Source: Alloascoidea africana (taxonomy: Eukaryota; Ascomycota; Alloascoideomycetes; Alloascoideales; Alloascoideaceae). From it: a DNA stretch of 64,000 bases. The DNA lies in assembly GCA_030581615.1 (NCBI GenBank), contig JAKTTT010000018.1:62001-126000 (forward strand). Direction: 5' to 3'. Below the pieces are notes generated by a model. The model was not told where the DNA came from. It worked only from the letters and a program-made list of their open reading frames with translations, and made no database searches. A program made the position numbers and the translations under genes. Numbering within the stretch: the stretch's first letter is position 1; each line of letters opens with the position of its first letter. Below are positions 40,455 to 50,977 of the stretch, piece after piece.

Positions 40455-43400
40455 TCTCAAAGGTCAAACGAGGTTTTCCACCAAGCTTTTATTGCGAGTA
40501 GTAAAACCGCAACAAATATATAACCAGTAATTTCCCTTTTCCGTGTTTTTTTTGTGATTTTATATTTTTTTAATCCTCCTAGGTTCAATTTTCTGCTAGC
40601 CAAATAGATTTGTTTCCTCTTTGTTCCAATTATAACCGTTCACAGGTGAAGTAATGATCGAAATGACTCAAGAGAGTTCTGTTCTTTATTTTATTTTATT
40701 CCGGTAATGCAAGTGGTCGGTGTGTGAGCCTCCTATAAATTCCAAAATCGTCGGTTCTGGGAAAAATACCTGCAACGATGTGGTTTATTTTCCTCCGTTG
40801 ATGCTGATGGCCTGCTTTGCACGAAACAGCAATATGGCGGCGGTGATGGTGGGTAGTTTTGAGGTTGTGGTTGAGGTTGAGGAAGAAAAGAAGAAAACCT
40901 GAAACGGGCGAGAAATGAACAGCTCCACGGCGAAATGATGGAGAAACACCCTGCGACGGGAGAAACCAGAGCACAGGGATTTGGGTCTTGGGTTCAACGG
41001 GGGGAGCTTTTAGTGGCTAATGCTACGCGTTTTGACAGGTGTTTGTCATCTTATCGGAGAGTGCTATGTAGACAGTCTTTTACTATTGTGGGACTGTTTT
41101 TTCCGTTAGTTTCCTGTGAATAGAGAATTTTTTTAGTGGTCCTTGTGTTAAACCTGTTATTTAGAATACCCCTTGGATACCAAAGGCTAGGCTCTGTTTG
41201 ACAGAAGCGTGATCAAGAAGTGTTACGATTATATTGTGTAAAGCTAGAGAGTGTCATGGTCTTATATTACAGGAGATAGAGAAATCTCGCTGTTGATTTT
41301 GATGATCCACATTCTTGAAGGAGATCGGAATTTCTTCATAGCAAGATCGCCCAGGGAGAATGAATAGAACTGAATGGAGTTTGCTATAAAACACCTAGAA
41401 TCTACAGATAACGGTAACCTAGAAGTAATGTCTCCAAACTCTGTGCTGAGAATACACAAAAAATTTGTGTGATATGAAGGAGACAAAAACAGCAAATGGT
41501 GAAAAAGACTGTGGCAAGCGGTCTCAAAATCTCAGTAACAACCTCCACTTTTCTGGCACGTTCAGCCTTTCTGGCAAGCTCAAGACGCTATGAGCCATGC
41601 TACTTCATCTTTTTTCAGAGAGGGGAAAGCAACTTCGTTCATGATGGGCATCAACGGCTTAATCAGGCAAGCCCCTGTCATCAGTGGTTCGGAGAAAAGT
41701 AGCTGTTATCTGTTGATATAACTTACCTCGAAGCCGCTTTTTTGTTGCTTGTAAAGCAGTCAGGGTAAAGATTTGCATAGGCGCCTCATCATGGTGTCAC
41801 TAAAGCTAAGGCAAATAGGGCAGACGAATTTAAGATGCTTTCGAATCCCGATATCCTGAGAAGGGCTTTTCACTTGAGCTACATAAAAATGAAGCTTTCT
41901 AATTATACACGATTTTTCCGGATTTCACCCCTGAAAAATGCCTTTTTTTCTGTTGCTGGTAAATTTTTTGTGTGAACCCTTCTTTCCCGTGAATCTGGAC
42001 AGCAACAATGCTTCTCGGCTGGCTCGTAAGTACATGACATCATTTACTACTTCGCTTTTGAATGATTCTGCAAAGATCTCATCGAAATTTATTGTGGTAG
42101 GCTAAAATCTGAGAGTGCATCCTTTTCTCAGTTGACTTGTCATACCTCTTTGTAGTTTGGAATCCCGTGGCACCCGGTGAGGTCGCCTCCAGTTTCTAAG
42201 AGTGCATATTTTGGGCCTCTCAAAATACCAAATTAACGGTAAAGACTCATTTTTTCGGTGTACCTCATCAACTACAAACATTGTTGAATGGCAGAATGTA
42301 TTACAGGTAAATCAGTAAGAAAAGGAAAGAGTTTGTTAACTGGAACCGAAATGTGGAAATGAAATTCTAGAAAAAAGTGAAGGCTATCATTTCTAGTCTC
42401 ATTAGTTGTGGCTAAAAGTAAGAAAGAATAGAGGAACAGACTGTAGCTCCCCTTTAAGTGATTAATTAAGAATCGCGCCAATATTTTATCACTCTTTCCC
42501 TCCCTTTTTCGATTCTTTGATCTAAAATTTAAGAAACTGGCAGAATTGATTTATTGTTACCCTCAGATTGGAAAAAAAGTTATTGAAGTCTGTGTAAAAT
42601 TCAACCATTAGGGCTGTAAATGTTTGTGTACTCTTTCTTTGATACACCAACTCTACAATATATTGTTCTCGTCATCATCAATCCCAGAAGAGTTACAAGT
42701 CCTGAAATATCCTCTGCCATTACAATCATCTTTAGCCGTTGTTCATAAAAGATTGTACCAACAAGTAAAAACTTGTGGTTTTTTGAAAATTAGAACTTCA
42801 GCATTGTGCAAAAGCTGACTTACATTTCTATCTAAGATTAGCCCATCGCTTCAGATTTGGTTCTTGATCTTTTTCCGATACTGATGTCTTTTCTAAACCT
42901 TGGTATTTAGTTTTGACAAACAGAAGCCTTCTGTAACTTTTTCGCCCAATTCAAAAACTGAATTTTTTCAATTTGAAATGCTACTAAATAAACGCGAGTC
43001 GGCCCGTTTCAACCGATTAGTACAATGCAGATAGTTGAGGGTCGTCGCCATCTTGCCTTGTCCTCTCACAGTGCAAATCTTTCAAATTTTAAAACCTTAT
43101 TCTTTTTCTTTCTTTACTTTGATGTATGTCGCAGGTCTTCTTCCTGAATCGCACCATCGTTTCCCCTTAATTCGTGATACGTCTTCCACTGCTCATCATG
43201 CACAGCTTATTTATCTAAGATTCATCGATGTCCTGGATTTACAATACTCTTTTACTGTCTTTGTGGTTTAGAGGCAAAGTTTGGAAAGTTTAGCTGTTTC
43301 AACTTACTATTTTTTTTTCTTTTTGGCTTTGCAAGAATAATTTTCAAAGACGGAAAGAAGAACCTCAAGACATGAAACAAAAGGGATACCTATATGCTAT

Positions 43401-44009
43401 ATCCAACAATGTTCAGAAAAAAATCTTAGCCCTTTTTTACAAAATGCCGACCCATACAGCGATAATGCTCCAGGTTTCGTAGTCACCTCCAGTCTCTTTT
43501 TTTTACTGGTCAATCGAATTTTGTTTTTCATCTTTTTTCTTGTTACACTTCAAAAAGTCTTCATAATTTTTTTAACTCCCTTCAGTTTTCAAAACATACA
43601 CTGGATGGGCCTCAAAAATCCAATTTTGGTTGCACTTAACTCCATATCACGCACATTCTGACTTGAAGGGATGGCAAAAAAAAAACTTCAGCATGCCCAG
43701 AAAAGAAAAAAAAAAACTTCAGCGCCGTGCTAGTTTCTATGCAGGAATGCTATGATTACCCTATCTGGATCGTATTGTGAAATTGCGTGCTACCTGCAGA
43801 ACCCGTATAAATCAGTGTTTTTCCATCTCATCGTCAACACCAGTTATAAAGCATAGACCACATCCTGTTTTCGTTTTTCTGTTTTGTTAAAATTTTGAAA
43901 TTTCTTTTGGAAGTTTAGCTTGTCACTTCAAGTTTATCGCTCTGGTTGGATTTTGTGGTGGGCCAGTCAGTGAAAAGTGACAACACAAGTTAATCCGGGA
44001 TTTTAAGAA
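40455..44009. other. Largest gene-free stretch in the window (3.5 kb)
   Basis: No supportable gene; the longest frames are 60-90 codons and match nothing known. Mostly AT-rich. Two short sequence pairs recur in the same order about 1.3 kb apart: gtcgcctccagtttct (42183) with gggcctctcaaaat (42214), and gtcacctccagtctct (43482) with gggcctcaaaaat (43607). Near the right end an A run plus acttcagc is repeated at about 43678 and 43709. Part of this must be the promoter of the MUP1-type gene; the rest is unexplained. Confidence 0.5.
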
Positions 44010-45770
44010 ATGGCTCGGTTTTCAGCCAATACGTTAAAGGCACAATTTGCCAGTGGGAAGCAAACGAAAGATGATCCGGCCACCTCGACAACCATTGAGC
44101 ATACCTACTACTCCCCAAATGGTAATGGTGATGATGGCTCGGATCTTGGCTCCGCGTTACAAGGAGTAGTGATTGCAGACCGGTTAGACACAGGATCCCG
44201 AGATATTGGCACAATTTCCGCCGTCTTCCTCATTCTCAACCGAATCATTGGAACAGGAATCTTTGCAACCCCATCCACGATCCTGGAACTGTCTGGAAGT
44301 GTTGGCTTTTCACTTATACTGTGGGTAATTGGCACACTGATAGCGTTTTCTGGTTTACTCGTGTACATGGAATGGGGAGTTGCAATACCTCGAAATGGAG
44401 GAGAGAAGAACTATCTCGAGTTTGTTTACAAAAAGCCAAAGTTTCTGGTCACTTGTATGTACGCGACCTATGTTTTCTTTTTGGGTTGGGCATCAGGGAA
44501 TTCAATCGTTTTTGGTGAATATATTTTGAACGCGGCGGAGGTCCCCGTTACTAGATGGAACCAGAGGGCAATTGGAATAGGATGTGTAACATTTTCCTTT
44601 CTCATTCACGGTATTTCGAAACGGGCCGGCTTAATATTACAAGATATTTTGGGGTTTGCCAAGATTGTTGTTATCCTGTTCATCGTCGTTACAGGTTGGA
44701 TTGCACTTGGTGGTGGACTCAAATCTGGCAAATCTGACAATTTCAAGAACAGCTTTGAGGGAACCTCGGGAAGTGCCTATGGAGTTGTAACCAGTCTCTA
44801 CAGTATCATTTGGTCCTATATTGGCTATTCAAATGTGAACTACGCTCTTGGTGAGACGAAAAACCCAGCAAGGACGCTACGTGTCGCTGCTCCACTCGCC
44901 TTCATCAGTGTTGCTATTGTGTACATCCTTGTGAATGTGGCCTTCTTTGCCGTTGTTCCCAAAGACCAGTTTTCCAGTTCGGGAATAATTTTGGCAGGAA
45001 CATACTTTAGACTTGCGTTTGGAAGGAAAGCAGAACGCGCAATGTCTGCACTTGTTGCTGTTTCTGCACTGGGGAACGTCATGTCTGTCATTTTTTCCCA
45101 AGGTCGAATTATTCAGCAATTGGCAAGAGAAGGAGTTCTTCCATTTTCCCGGTTTTTTGCAACAAGTAAGCCCTTTAATTCTCCTTTTGTGGGGCTTTTC
45201 CAGCATTGGGTTGTCTGCGTAATCACAATTGTGGCTCCACCACCAGGAGACGCGTACAACTTTATCATGAACTTGATTTCCTACCCATTAAACATTGTGA
45301 ACCTGTTTGTGGCCCTCGGGTTGCTCTGGGTTTACTACGAAAAATACAAGGGTAGAAGAGAATGGAATCCTCCTTTCAAATCACCACTACCCGTGACTGT
45401 TTTTTTTGCACTCTCCAATGTTTTCTTAATTGTGGCACCATACATTTCGCCCGATAAGGGGAACAGCGTCTACAATGACCTTCCATATTGGCTCCACTGT
45501 GTTGTGGGTCTTGGAATATTGCTCTTTGGAGCAGTATACTGGTATGGATGGGCGATTTTGGCACCAAGATTGTTCCACTACAAGATTGTCTCTCAAGAGG
45601 TTCTTGGTGAAGATGGCTTTTGGAGAAACAATATTGAATTTTCCAAAATAGATTCAAAAACAGTAGTAAATAAGGAGATCCAAGAGAGACAGGAGTTTGG
45701 GGAAGTTGAAACAAGTCCCACAAACTCGACAAAGACTTCTTCGAACGAGGAGGAGACTTCAAAACTATAA
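44010..45770 (+). CDS. MUP1: Methionine permease, Mup1 type (LAT-like APC transporter)
   Basis: Plasma-membrane amino acid transporter of the fungal Mup1/Mup3 group, which take up methionine and cysteine. 586 residues, single exon, ATG at 44010 after an A-rich context. An acidic and Ser/Thr-rich cytosolic N-terminus (about 70 residues) precedes 12 predicted membrane segments. The first carries the APC signature LILNRIIGTGIFATPSTILE; others include MEWGVAIPRNGGEKNYLEFV and LGETKNPARTLRVAAPLAF. The C-terminal tail (about 60 residues) is rich in Glu, Ser and Thr. The RNRIIGTGIF-type motif and PRNGGEKNYLE loop separate this group from the Gap1-type permease at 58 kb. It sits downstream of an unusually long gene-free region, which may contain its control elements. 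Confidence 0.9.
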   Translation: MARFSANTLKAQFASGKQTKDDPATSTTIEHTYYSPNGNGDDGSDLGSALQGVVIADRLDTGSRDIGTISAVFLILNRIIGTGIFATPSTILELSGSVGFSLILWVIGTLIAFSGLLVYMEWGVAIPRNGGEKNYLEFVYKKPKFLVTCMYATYVFFLGWASGNSIVFGEYILNAAEVPVTRWNQRAIGIGCVTFSFLIHGISKRAGLILQDILGFAKIVVILFIVVTGWIALGGGLKSGKSDNFKNSFEGTSGSAYGVVTSLYSIIWSYIGYSNVNYALGETKNPARTLRVAAPLAFISVAIVYILVNVAFFAVVPKDQFSSSGIILAGTYFRLAFGRKAERAMSALVAVSALGNVMSVIFSQGRIIQQLAREGVLPFSRFFATSKPFNSPFVGLFQHWVVCVITIVAPPPGDAYNFIMNLISYPLNIVNLFVALGLLWVYYEKYKGRREWNPPFKSPLPVTVFFALSNVFLIVAPYISPDKGNSVYNDLPYWLHCVVGLGILLFGAVYWYGWAILAPRLFHYKIVSQEVLGEDGFWRNNIEFSKIDSKTVVNKEIQERQEFGEVETSPTNSTKTSSNEEETSKL

Positions 45771-45971
45771 TTCATCACTTACTTTTGCATTGCTTTTTGA
45801 CATTTTCTTTCTTGCTTTGAATTTTTTTGTATCGTATCTTTTTATTTTTTTTGGCTTTTAAGTTTTTTTGGCTTTTGTTCTATTGACTTCTTTCAAGGAC
45901 GATATAATAGCGATACAGATAGATATAAACAAGCATAAAAAATCATACCAATACCTCTAAAACAAATGTAA

Positions 45972-47483
45972 TCACAATTCTGTGCTTAGGTTAACATGGA
46001 CTGCTTTGGCCTGGGTATACATTGCCATTCCACTGGCACCCAATTCCCTACCAACTCCGCTCATTTTGACGCCACCAAAGGGGATTCGGTAATCCTCATC
46101 ATTGCTTGAGTTTATGTAGACCATACCTGTTTGTAACTTTCTCGCCAAGCGGTGGGCTTTTTTAATATCCTGAGTGAAAACTGCGGAAGCGAGACCGTAA
46201 TCCGAGTCATTTGCTCTTTCGAGAGCCTCCTTCTCTGTTTTAAAAGAGCTGATTCCAACAACGGGACCAAATATCTCTTCTCGCATAATCACCATGTCAT
46301 CATTAACGTCTGCAAAGATTGTTGGCTCTACAAACCATCCTTTGGCAAACGCAGCGGATGAGGAAGTTGGTTTCCCACCGCCCAAAATAACTCGGGCGCC
46401 TTCTTTTTTACCCTTTTCAATGTAGCCCAATACCTTGTCCTGTTGTACTTTTGAGACCAAAGGCCCAACAGTACTTTCCGTTTCAAAAGGATTTTTCACA
46501 ACGTATTCCTTCACAACATGGGCTCTAAATTTTTGCAAAAAAATTTCATAGATAGATTCTTCCACGTAGACTCTTGAATTTGCAGAACAGTTTTGTCCCA
46601 TGTTGTACATGATACCGAAAGCTGTCCATTTTACGGCTTGTTCCAAATCAGCATCCGCAAAAACGAGCATCGGCGACTTTCCACCGCATTCCAAAGTGAC
46701 GGCTTTCAAATTCGAAGAGGCCAATTGCTGGATGATCCTGCCCGTTGCAGTTGATCCTGTGAAGGCAATCTTGTCAACGTCCTTGTGCGACGCTAACGGG
46801 GCACCGCAGGAGGGTCCATATCCTGACAAAATATTGACAACGCCAGGGGGGAAACCAGCCTCTTTGAAGAGACCCGCAACAAGGAGCATTGACAAAGGAG
46901 TCAACTCCGAAGTCTTCATCACGACCGTGTTGCCTGCGGCGAGAGCAGGGCCCAATTTCCAACCTGCCATTGCAATGGGGTAGTTCCAAGGAATGATCTG
47001 TCCCACCACACCATAAGGTTCGTTTATCACATAGGCGTATTTTTCAGGAGAGATCTCAATTGTCTTACCATAGTGTTTGTCTGTCCATCCTGCGTAGTAT
47101 CTGAACAGATCGGCTGTGGCTTGGATGTCGGCCAATGCATTTGTTGCTCTTGGTTTGCCCGAATCCAGAGTTTCCACTTTAGAGAGCAACTCTGCATTTG
47201 CATCGAGGAGTTCCGCCAATTTATAGAGATATCTGCTCTTTTCACTAGGTGGGATCAATGACCATGAGTTCTCATAGGCGTTCCGGGCTGCTTTCACAGC
47301 GAGATCAATGTCCTCTTCATCTCCAGCGTAGACCGAAACGATCGGCTCACCTGTGCTAGGATCCACCGACTCCAGTGTTGCACCCTTGCAAGAAGGTACA
47401 AACTCGTTGTTGATAAAGAGACCCGTCGGCTGAGTGTAAACCTCACCATCCGGGAACTTGACTTGAACGGATACCGATGACAT
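45972..47483 (-). CDS. NAD-type aldehyde dehydrogenase
   Basis: Oxidises aldehydes to acids; 503 residues, single exon, ATG at 47483. The sequence is a complete ALDH1/2-type enzyme: Rossmann loop FTGSTATGR (241-249), general base Glu265 in TLECGGKSP, nucleophile Cys299 in GQNCSANSR, EEIFGPV and the C-terminal PFGGVKMSGVGRELG. The cofactor site reads VVMKTSE with Glu at 193. A Glu here favours NAD over NADP, unlike the yeast cytosolic acetaldehyde dehydrogenase Ald6, which has Ala. There is no presequence and no peroxisomal tripeptide (ends STEL), so cytosolic location is likely. I give no symbol because the yeast ALD genes are not cleanly orthologous across lineages. Its stop faces that of MUP1, 201 bases away. 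Confidence 0.93.
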   Translation of the reverse strand: MSSVSVQVKFPDGEVYTQPTGLFINNEFVPSCKGATLESVDPSTGEPIVSVYAGDEEDIDLAVKAARNAYENSWSLIPPSEKSRYLYKLAELLDANAELLSKVETLDSGKPRATNALADIQATADLFRYYAGWTDKHYGKTIEISPEKYAYVINEPYGVVGQIIPWNYPIAMAGWKLGPALAAGNTVVMKTSELTPLSMLLVAGLFKEAGFPPGVVNILSGYGPSCGAPLASHKDVDKIAFTGSTATGRIIQQLASSNLKAVTLECGGKSPMLVFADADLEQAVKWTAFGIMYNMGQNCSANSRVYVEESIYEIFLQKFRAHVVKEYVVKNPFETESTVGPLVSKVQQDKVLGYIEKGKKEGARVILGGGKPTSSSAAFAKGWFVEPTIFADVNDDMVIMREEIFGPVVGISSFKTEKEALERANDSDYGLASAVFTQDIKKAHRLARKLQTGMVYINSSNDEDYRIPFGGVKMSGVGRELGASGMAMYTQAKAVHVNLSTEL

Positions 47484-47845
47484 TATTCAGCAATTTTTTC
47501 AATGTGCACAGTAATATAGTTGGAGAGGAGTGAGGAGGACACAAAGATGGTGGTCGGTACTAATATGGCAGATGTCCAGATCGGGTAATGCTAACCACTA
47601 GTGTTGGTTCCTCCAGATAAGCTTCTCTCTCTTCCCCCTGCGCTTAACACTTGCTCTCTGAAGCGAAGCGAAGCGGGCGCAAAGATCCAAAAAGGCTCTG
47701 TTTCCAAATCCGTTTGCGATGCCAAGTTCAATTTTAACTTATGGCGCCATTGAGAAATGCTTTGGCTTGTGATTTCTGGAAGAGGGACTATAAAAAAGAT
47801 GGAAAGGGATTCAACCAATTCTGATTCTCAAATAGCAGCAGTAGA
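47484..47845. other. Divergent promoter region, ALDH/ECM33
   Basis: 362 bases between the two starts. Contains a short gaagc repeat near 47661-47675. No gene seen. Confidence 0.5.
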
Positions 47846-49202
47846 ATGATTTTGCTTGTAATTTTGCCAGTTTTCATAAACTGGGTGGTTGGTTCACATT
47901 TTGAAGTACGAGATGGTGAGTGAAAAATGCAATGAGAAAGATTCTGAAAAAACTGGTTTCTAACATTGGGGTATAGATCGAAATAGCTCCAGTCCCGCGA
48001 CGACAACAGCTCTTACTCCTTCAGGACCATTAGTTCCTTGTAATATGGATGATCTACATATCAAATCGGCCAGTGATGCATCGCGAATCCAGAGCTGTAA
48101 CGTTTTTGAAAAGACAATTACGATCGGTTCTGATTATACCGGTGGTTCTTTATCACTGGTTTTGGATGGTCTGGTTCAAATTAAAGGAGATTTGATATTG
48201 GAGGACACGACTGAAATCGATGTCTTTTCCATACCACGGCTTGAAACGATTGGGGGAACTTTCCGGATAAAGCGTCTTCAATCAATGACCAAAGTTGACA
48301 TGCCTCAGTTACAAAGCGTGGGGAGTTTAGAATGGGAGGTTTTACCAAGGTTACACACAGTGGTGACTAATACCGGAGGAGGAATTTCTAAATCGACAAA
48401 CGTTGTTATTTCAGATACATCTTTGGAATCACTTGATGGGATGATTTCAGTTAAAGAGTTGGAAATTTTGAACATTAACAATAATCGATATCTACGTGAT
48501 ATCGGTGCGCCCGCATTAACAAAAATCAATGAAAAATTGGAGGTTAGTGATAACTCCAAATTTGCAAATGTATCGTTCCCGAATCTTGAATCTGCTAATA
48601 ACGTTACGATCCGAGGAGCAGGTGGATTGGACATTAGCAAGTTGTCCAAAGTGGAGCAATCTGCAGGAATTATGAATGGACAATCCGAGTTAACGGAAGT
48701 TAGGCTGCCCAAGTTGGGTCAAATTGGCGAGACGCTGATTATCGTTGGCAATAACAATTTGGAGAAATTGGAATGTCCTATGCTTGAAAACGTTGGAGGT
48801 GGACTTGTTGTTGTGAACAACACTGCACTACATGATTTGGACGGGTTCCCCGAGTTGAGCATTATTGGCGGTGCGATTGAATTTGGAGGTATGTTTGATA
48901 CGGCGAATTTTGAAAAATTGCAACTTATCAAGGGTAGTGCCAAGATTCAATCCGGTTCGGACAAGTTTGAATGTGGAGAATGGACCGATCGTAAAAAAGA
49001 TGGTGTTATCCAGGGGAACAAGTTGGAATGTGAAAGTGCACAAAAATCTACACTTATTGACACAGATACGGGGACTTCAAGAGTCGATTCGGATAAGAAG
49101 AAGAGTACAGAAAAGAATGGTGGTGTTTGTCTTGGTCAGGGATCAGAGACATTTGCGATCGCGCTTGCTTTAATCGTTTCAATATTCATTACAGCGAAAT
49201 AA
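47846..49202 (+). CDS. ECM33: GPI-anchored cell wall protein, Ecm33/Sps2 family
   Basis: Cell-wall organisation protein attached to the plasma membrane by a GPI anchor. Two exons: 47846-47915 and 47977-49202, with a 61-nt intron (donor gtgagt, branch tttctaac, acceptor gtatag). Exon 1 encodes the signal peptide MILLVILPVFINWVVG; without it the protein would lack secretion. Product 431 residues, close to Ecm33 (429). The body is a run of receptor-L-like leucine-rich repeats (LVLDGLVQIKGDLILEDTTE, FSIPRLETIGGTFRIKRLQS, FPNLESANNVTIRGAGGL), with several N-glycosylation sequons. The tail has a Ser/Thr/Lys linker and a hydrophobic GPI signal (ETFAIALALIVSIFITA). A second Cys pair near the end of the repeats is also conserved in the family. 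Confidence 0.93.
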
Positions 49203-49271
49203 TTATTATATATCCCTAGGAACTAGGAATTAGGTATAAGCTATATGGAACAAGTTTGAGTTATTTATCAA

Positions 49272-50783
49272 TTAATCAATCCTGGACATGAGAATTGCAA
49301 GCTCCACGCTCTCTCGATCAATCCGGGGCACATTACCCATACATCGTGCTTTGCCCATTAACGAAGCCAAGAAGATATCCATATCCACTGAACCACCCGA
49401 GGATTCGACCAATGTCTCCACACCCACTGGACCCAGATATCCAGGGAAGAGGCTATCGTTTTCGACTTTGCCGGCCCATTGCATCTCTCTGTAATGGAAG
49501 TTGGGATAGAGTGCGGCAACAAAGCGAGGGATGGTGTCGAGTGAGAATCCAGATGGGAAGATTCTCGCAAAGTAGACCTTGTCGTTATTAAGGAAGAATC
49601 TGAGGACGCGTGAAGCTACCATTCGGTAGAATCGATCTGCGAGGGCATCGTTGGGATAGCTGTAGGATTGGGGGACGCTGTTTAGCGCCATCTCTACAAT
49701 CGGCCTCATCGAGTCCTGTGAAAGTGTCTCTGGAGACGACTTCTCGAGTCCTGTGCCCATCCCCATGTCAATTGGTGGGATTACAAGCTCAGAAGCCATC
49801 GGCAGACCTTCATCAAGTCCTTCTTCTAGCCAGACTGAAGGCGGGACAGAGGACGATGTTGGGATGGGAGCAGTGGTAGAAACAGTGTCTGTGTCTGTGC
49901 CTGTTGTCAACTTTGCCTGGGAGTACGAAATAGTGGGGATATCATTAACAAAAGTCGCGATTCCTGTAGATTCCGAGTCTGAACCTGAACCTGAAGCCAT
50001 AGTGGTAGTGGTAGTGGCCGGTGGTTCCACATTTTGCTGACAGAGACGGATCAGGTTGCCCATTCTCATACCTGCGATTGCAAAAAGTCTTGTAAATTGT
50101 TCACCAGTTTGTTCAGATGGAGTACAAAGAGCCATCTCGAGTCCCTCTTGATAAAAGCGGAAAAACTCTTCGCCAAGACGCTCAATTATGGACTCGAGAT
50201 GTTTGATCTTTGCTCTCATGTAATGTGCCTCTGAGTCCTTTTTCGCGCGATATGAGATTTGGGCCCTGCGTATCTGGTCTCTTCGTTTCTAAAATAGTCA
50301 AGTTACATAGATTTTTAGTTTTTCTGTTTTTAGTATTTAGGGATTACAAGGGGGTACACATACTTCAGAAAGCTTTCGGGGCTTTTTGCCTTCCTCGCTC
50401 ATGAAGGAAGAAGAGGAAGAAGAGGAAGCGGCCCTGTTGGCAGCCATGTTAACGGGTACTTCCACATCCACTTCTGTGGAGGTGGAGGTGCAGGCCGAGG
50501 TAGGGCCGACGGCGGCAGGGCGATCGGGGTTTCCTCCTCTTGGAGCTGAAGCTGAAGCTGGGGTTGAGGCTGAGGCTGAGGCTGAGGCTGACGGGGGAGA
50601 AGAGCCTGCGAAAAACACAGCCGGGGGGTTTGAGAACGAGAGAGAATTGAAGCTGGAGTTGGAGTGGTAGTCGGCGTGGGAGCCATACGGGCCTCCCAAG
50701 TCTTCGGACGATCCGCTGGACGTGAAGCCCACGGCCTGGGTCCGGTCCTGGACCTGATGCTTTCTTTTCTTTGGATTTTGCAT
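49272..50783 (-). CDS. Fungal bZIP transcription factor
   Basis: Two exons on the minus strand: 50783-50364 and 50288-49272. The 75-nt intron has donor gtatgt and acceptor tttag; the join is in phase and rebuilds the basic region. Product 478 residues. Exon 1 is Ser/Ala/Pro-rich with several Ala-Ser runs (low complexity). The basic region lies at about 137-158 (KLSEKRRDQIRRAQISYRAK). It has the fungal RRAQ..YR.R pattern in place of the N-x7-R pattern of most animal bZIPs. The heptad region that follows (MRAKIKHLESIIERLGEEFF) is short. The C-terminal part is acidic/Ser/Thr-rich with a conserved-looking helix block (DRFYRMVASRVLRFFL). I cannot assign it to a named factor. It overlaps nothing and its stop is 69 bases from the ECM33 stop. 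Confidence 0.85.
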
Positions 50784-50977
50784 GCGGTGTGTTGGGAAGA
50801 GTACTAAAAGCCGAAACGAAACGAGACGAAACGAAATGTGGGAAGACTTGAAGAAGTTGAGATTGAAATGAAGATGGAAGTAATTGTTCTGAGGTCTGGT
50901 CGCCGCCAGTCATTCGCCGCCTCTACGGTGGACTCGGGTGTTGTTCATCATGTTCCTACACACTGCTAGTATCTATG

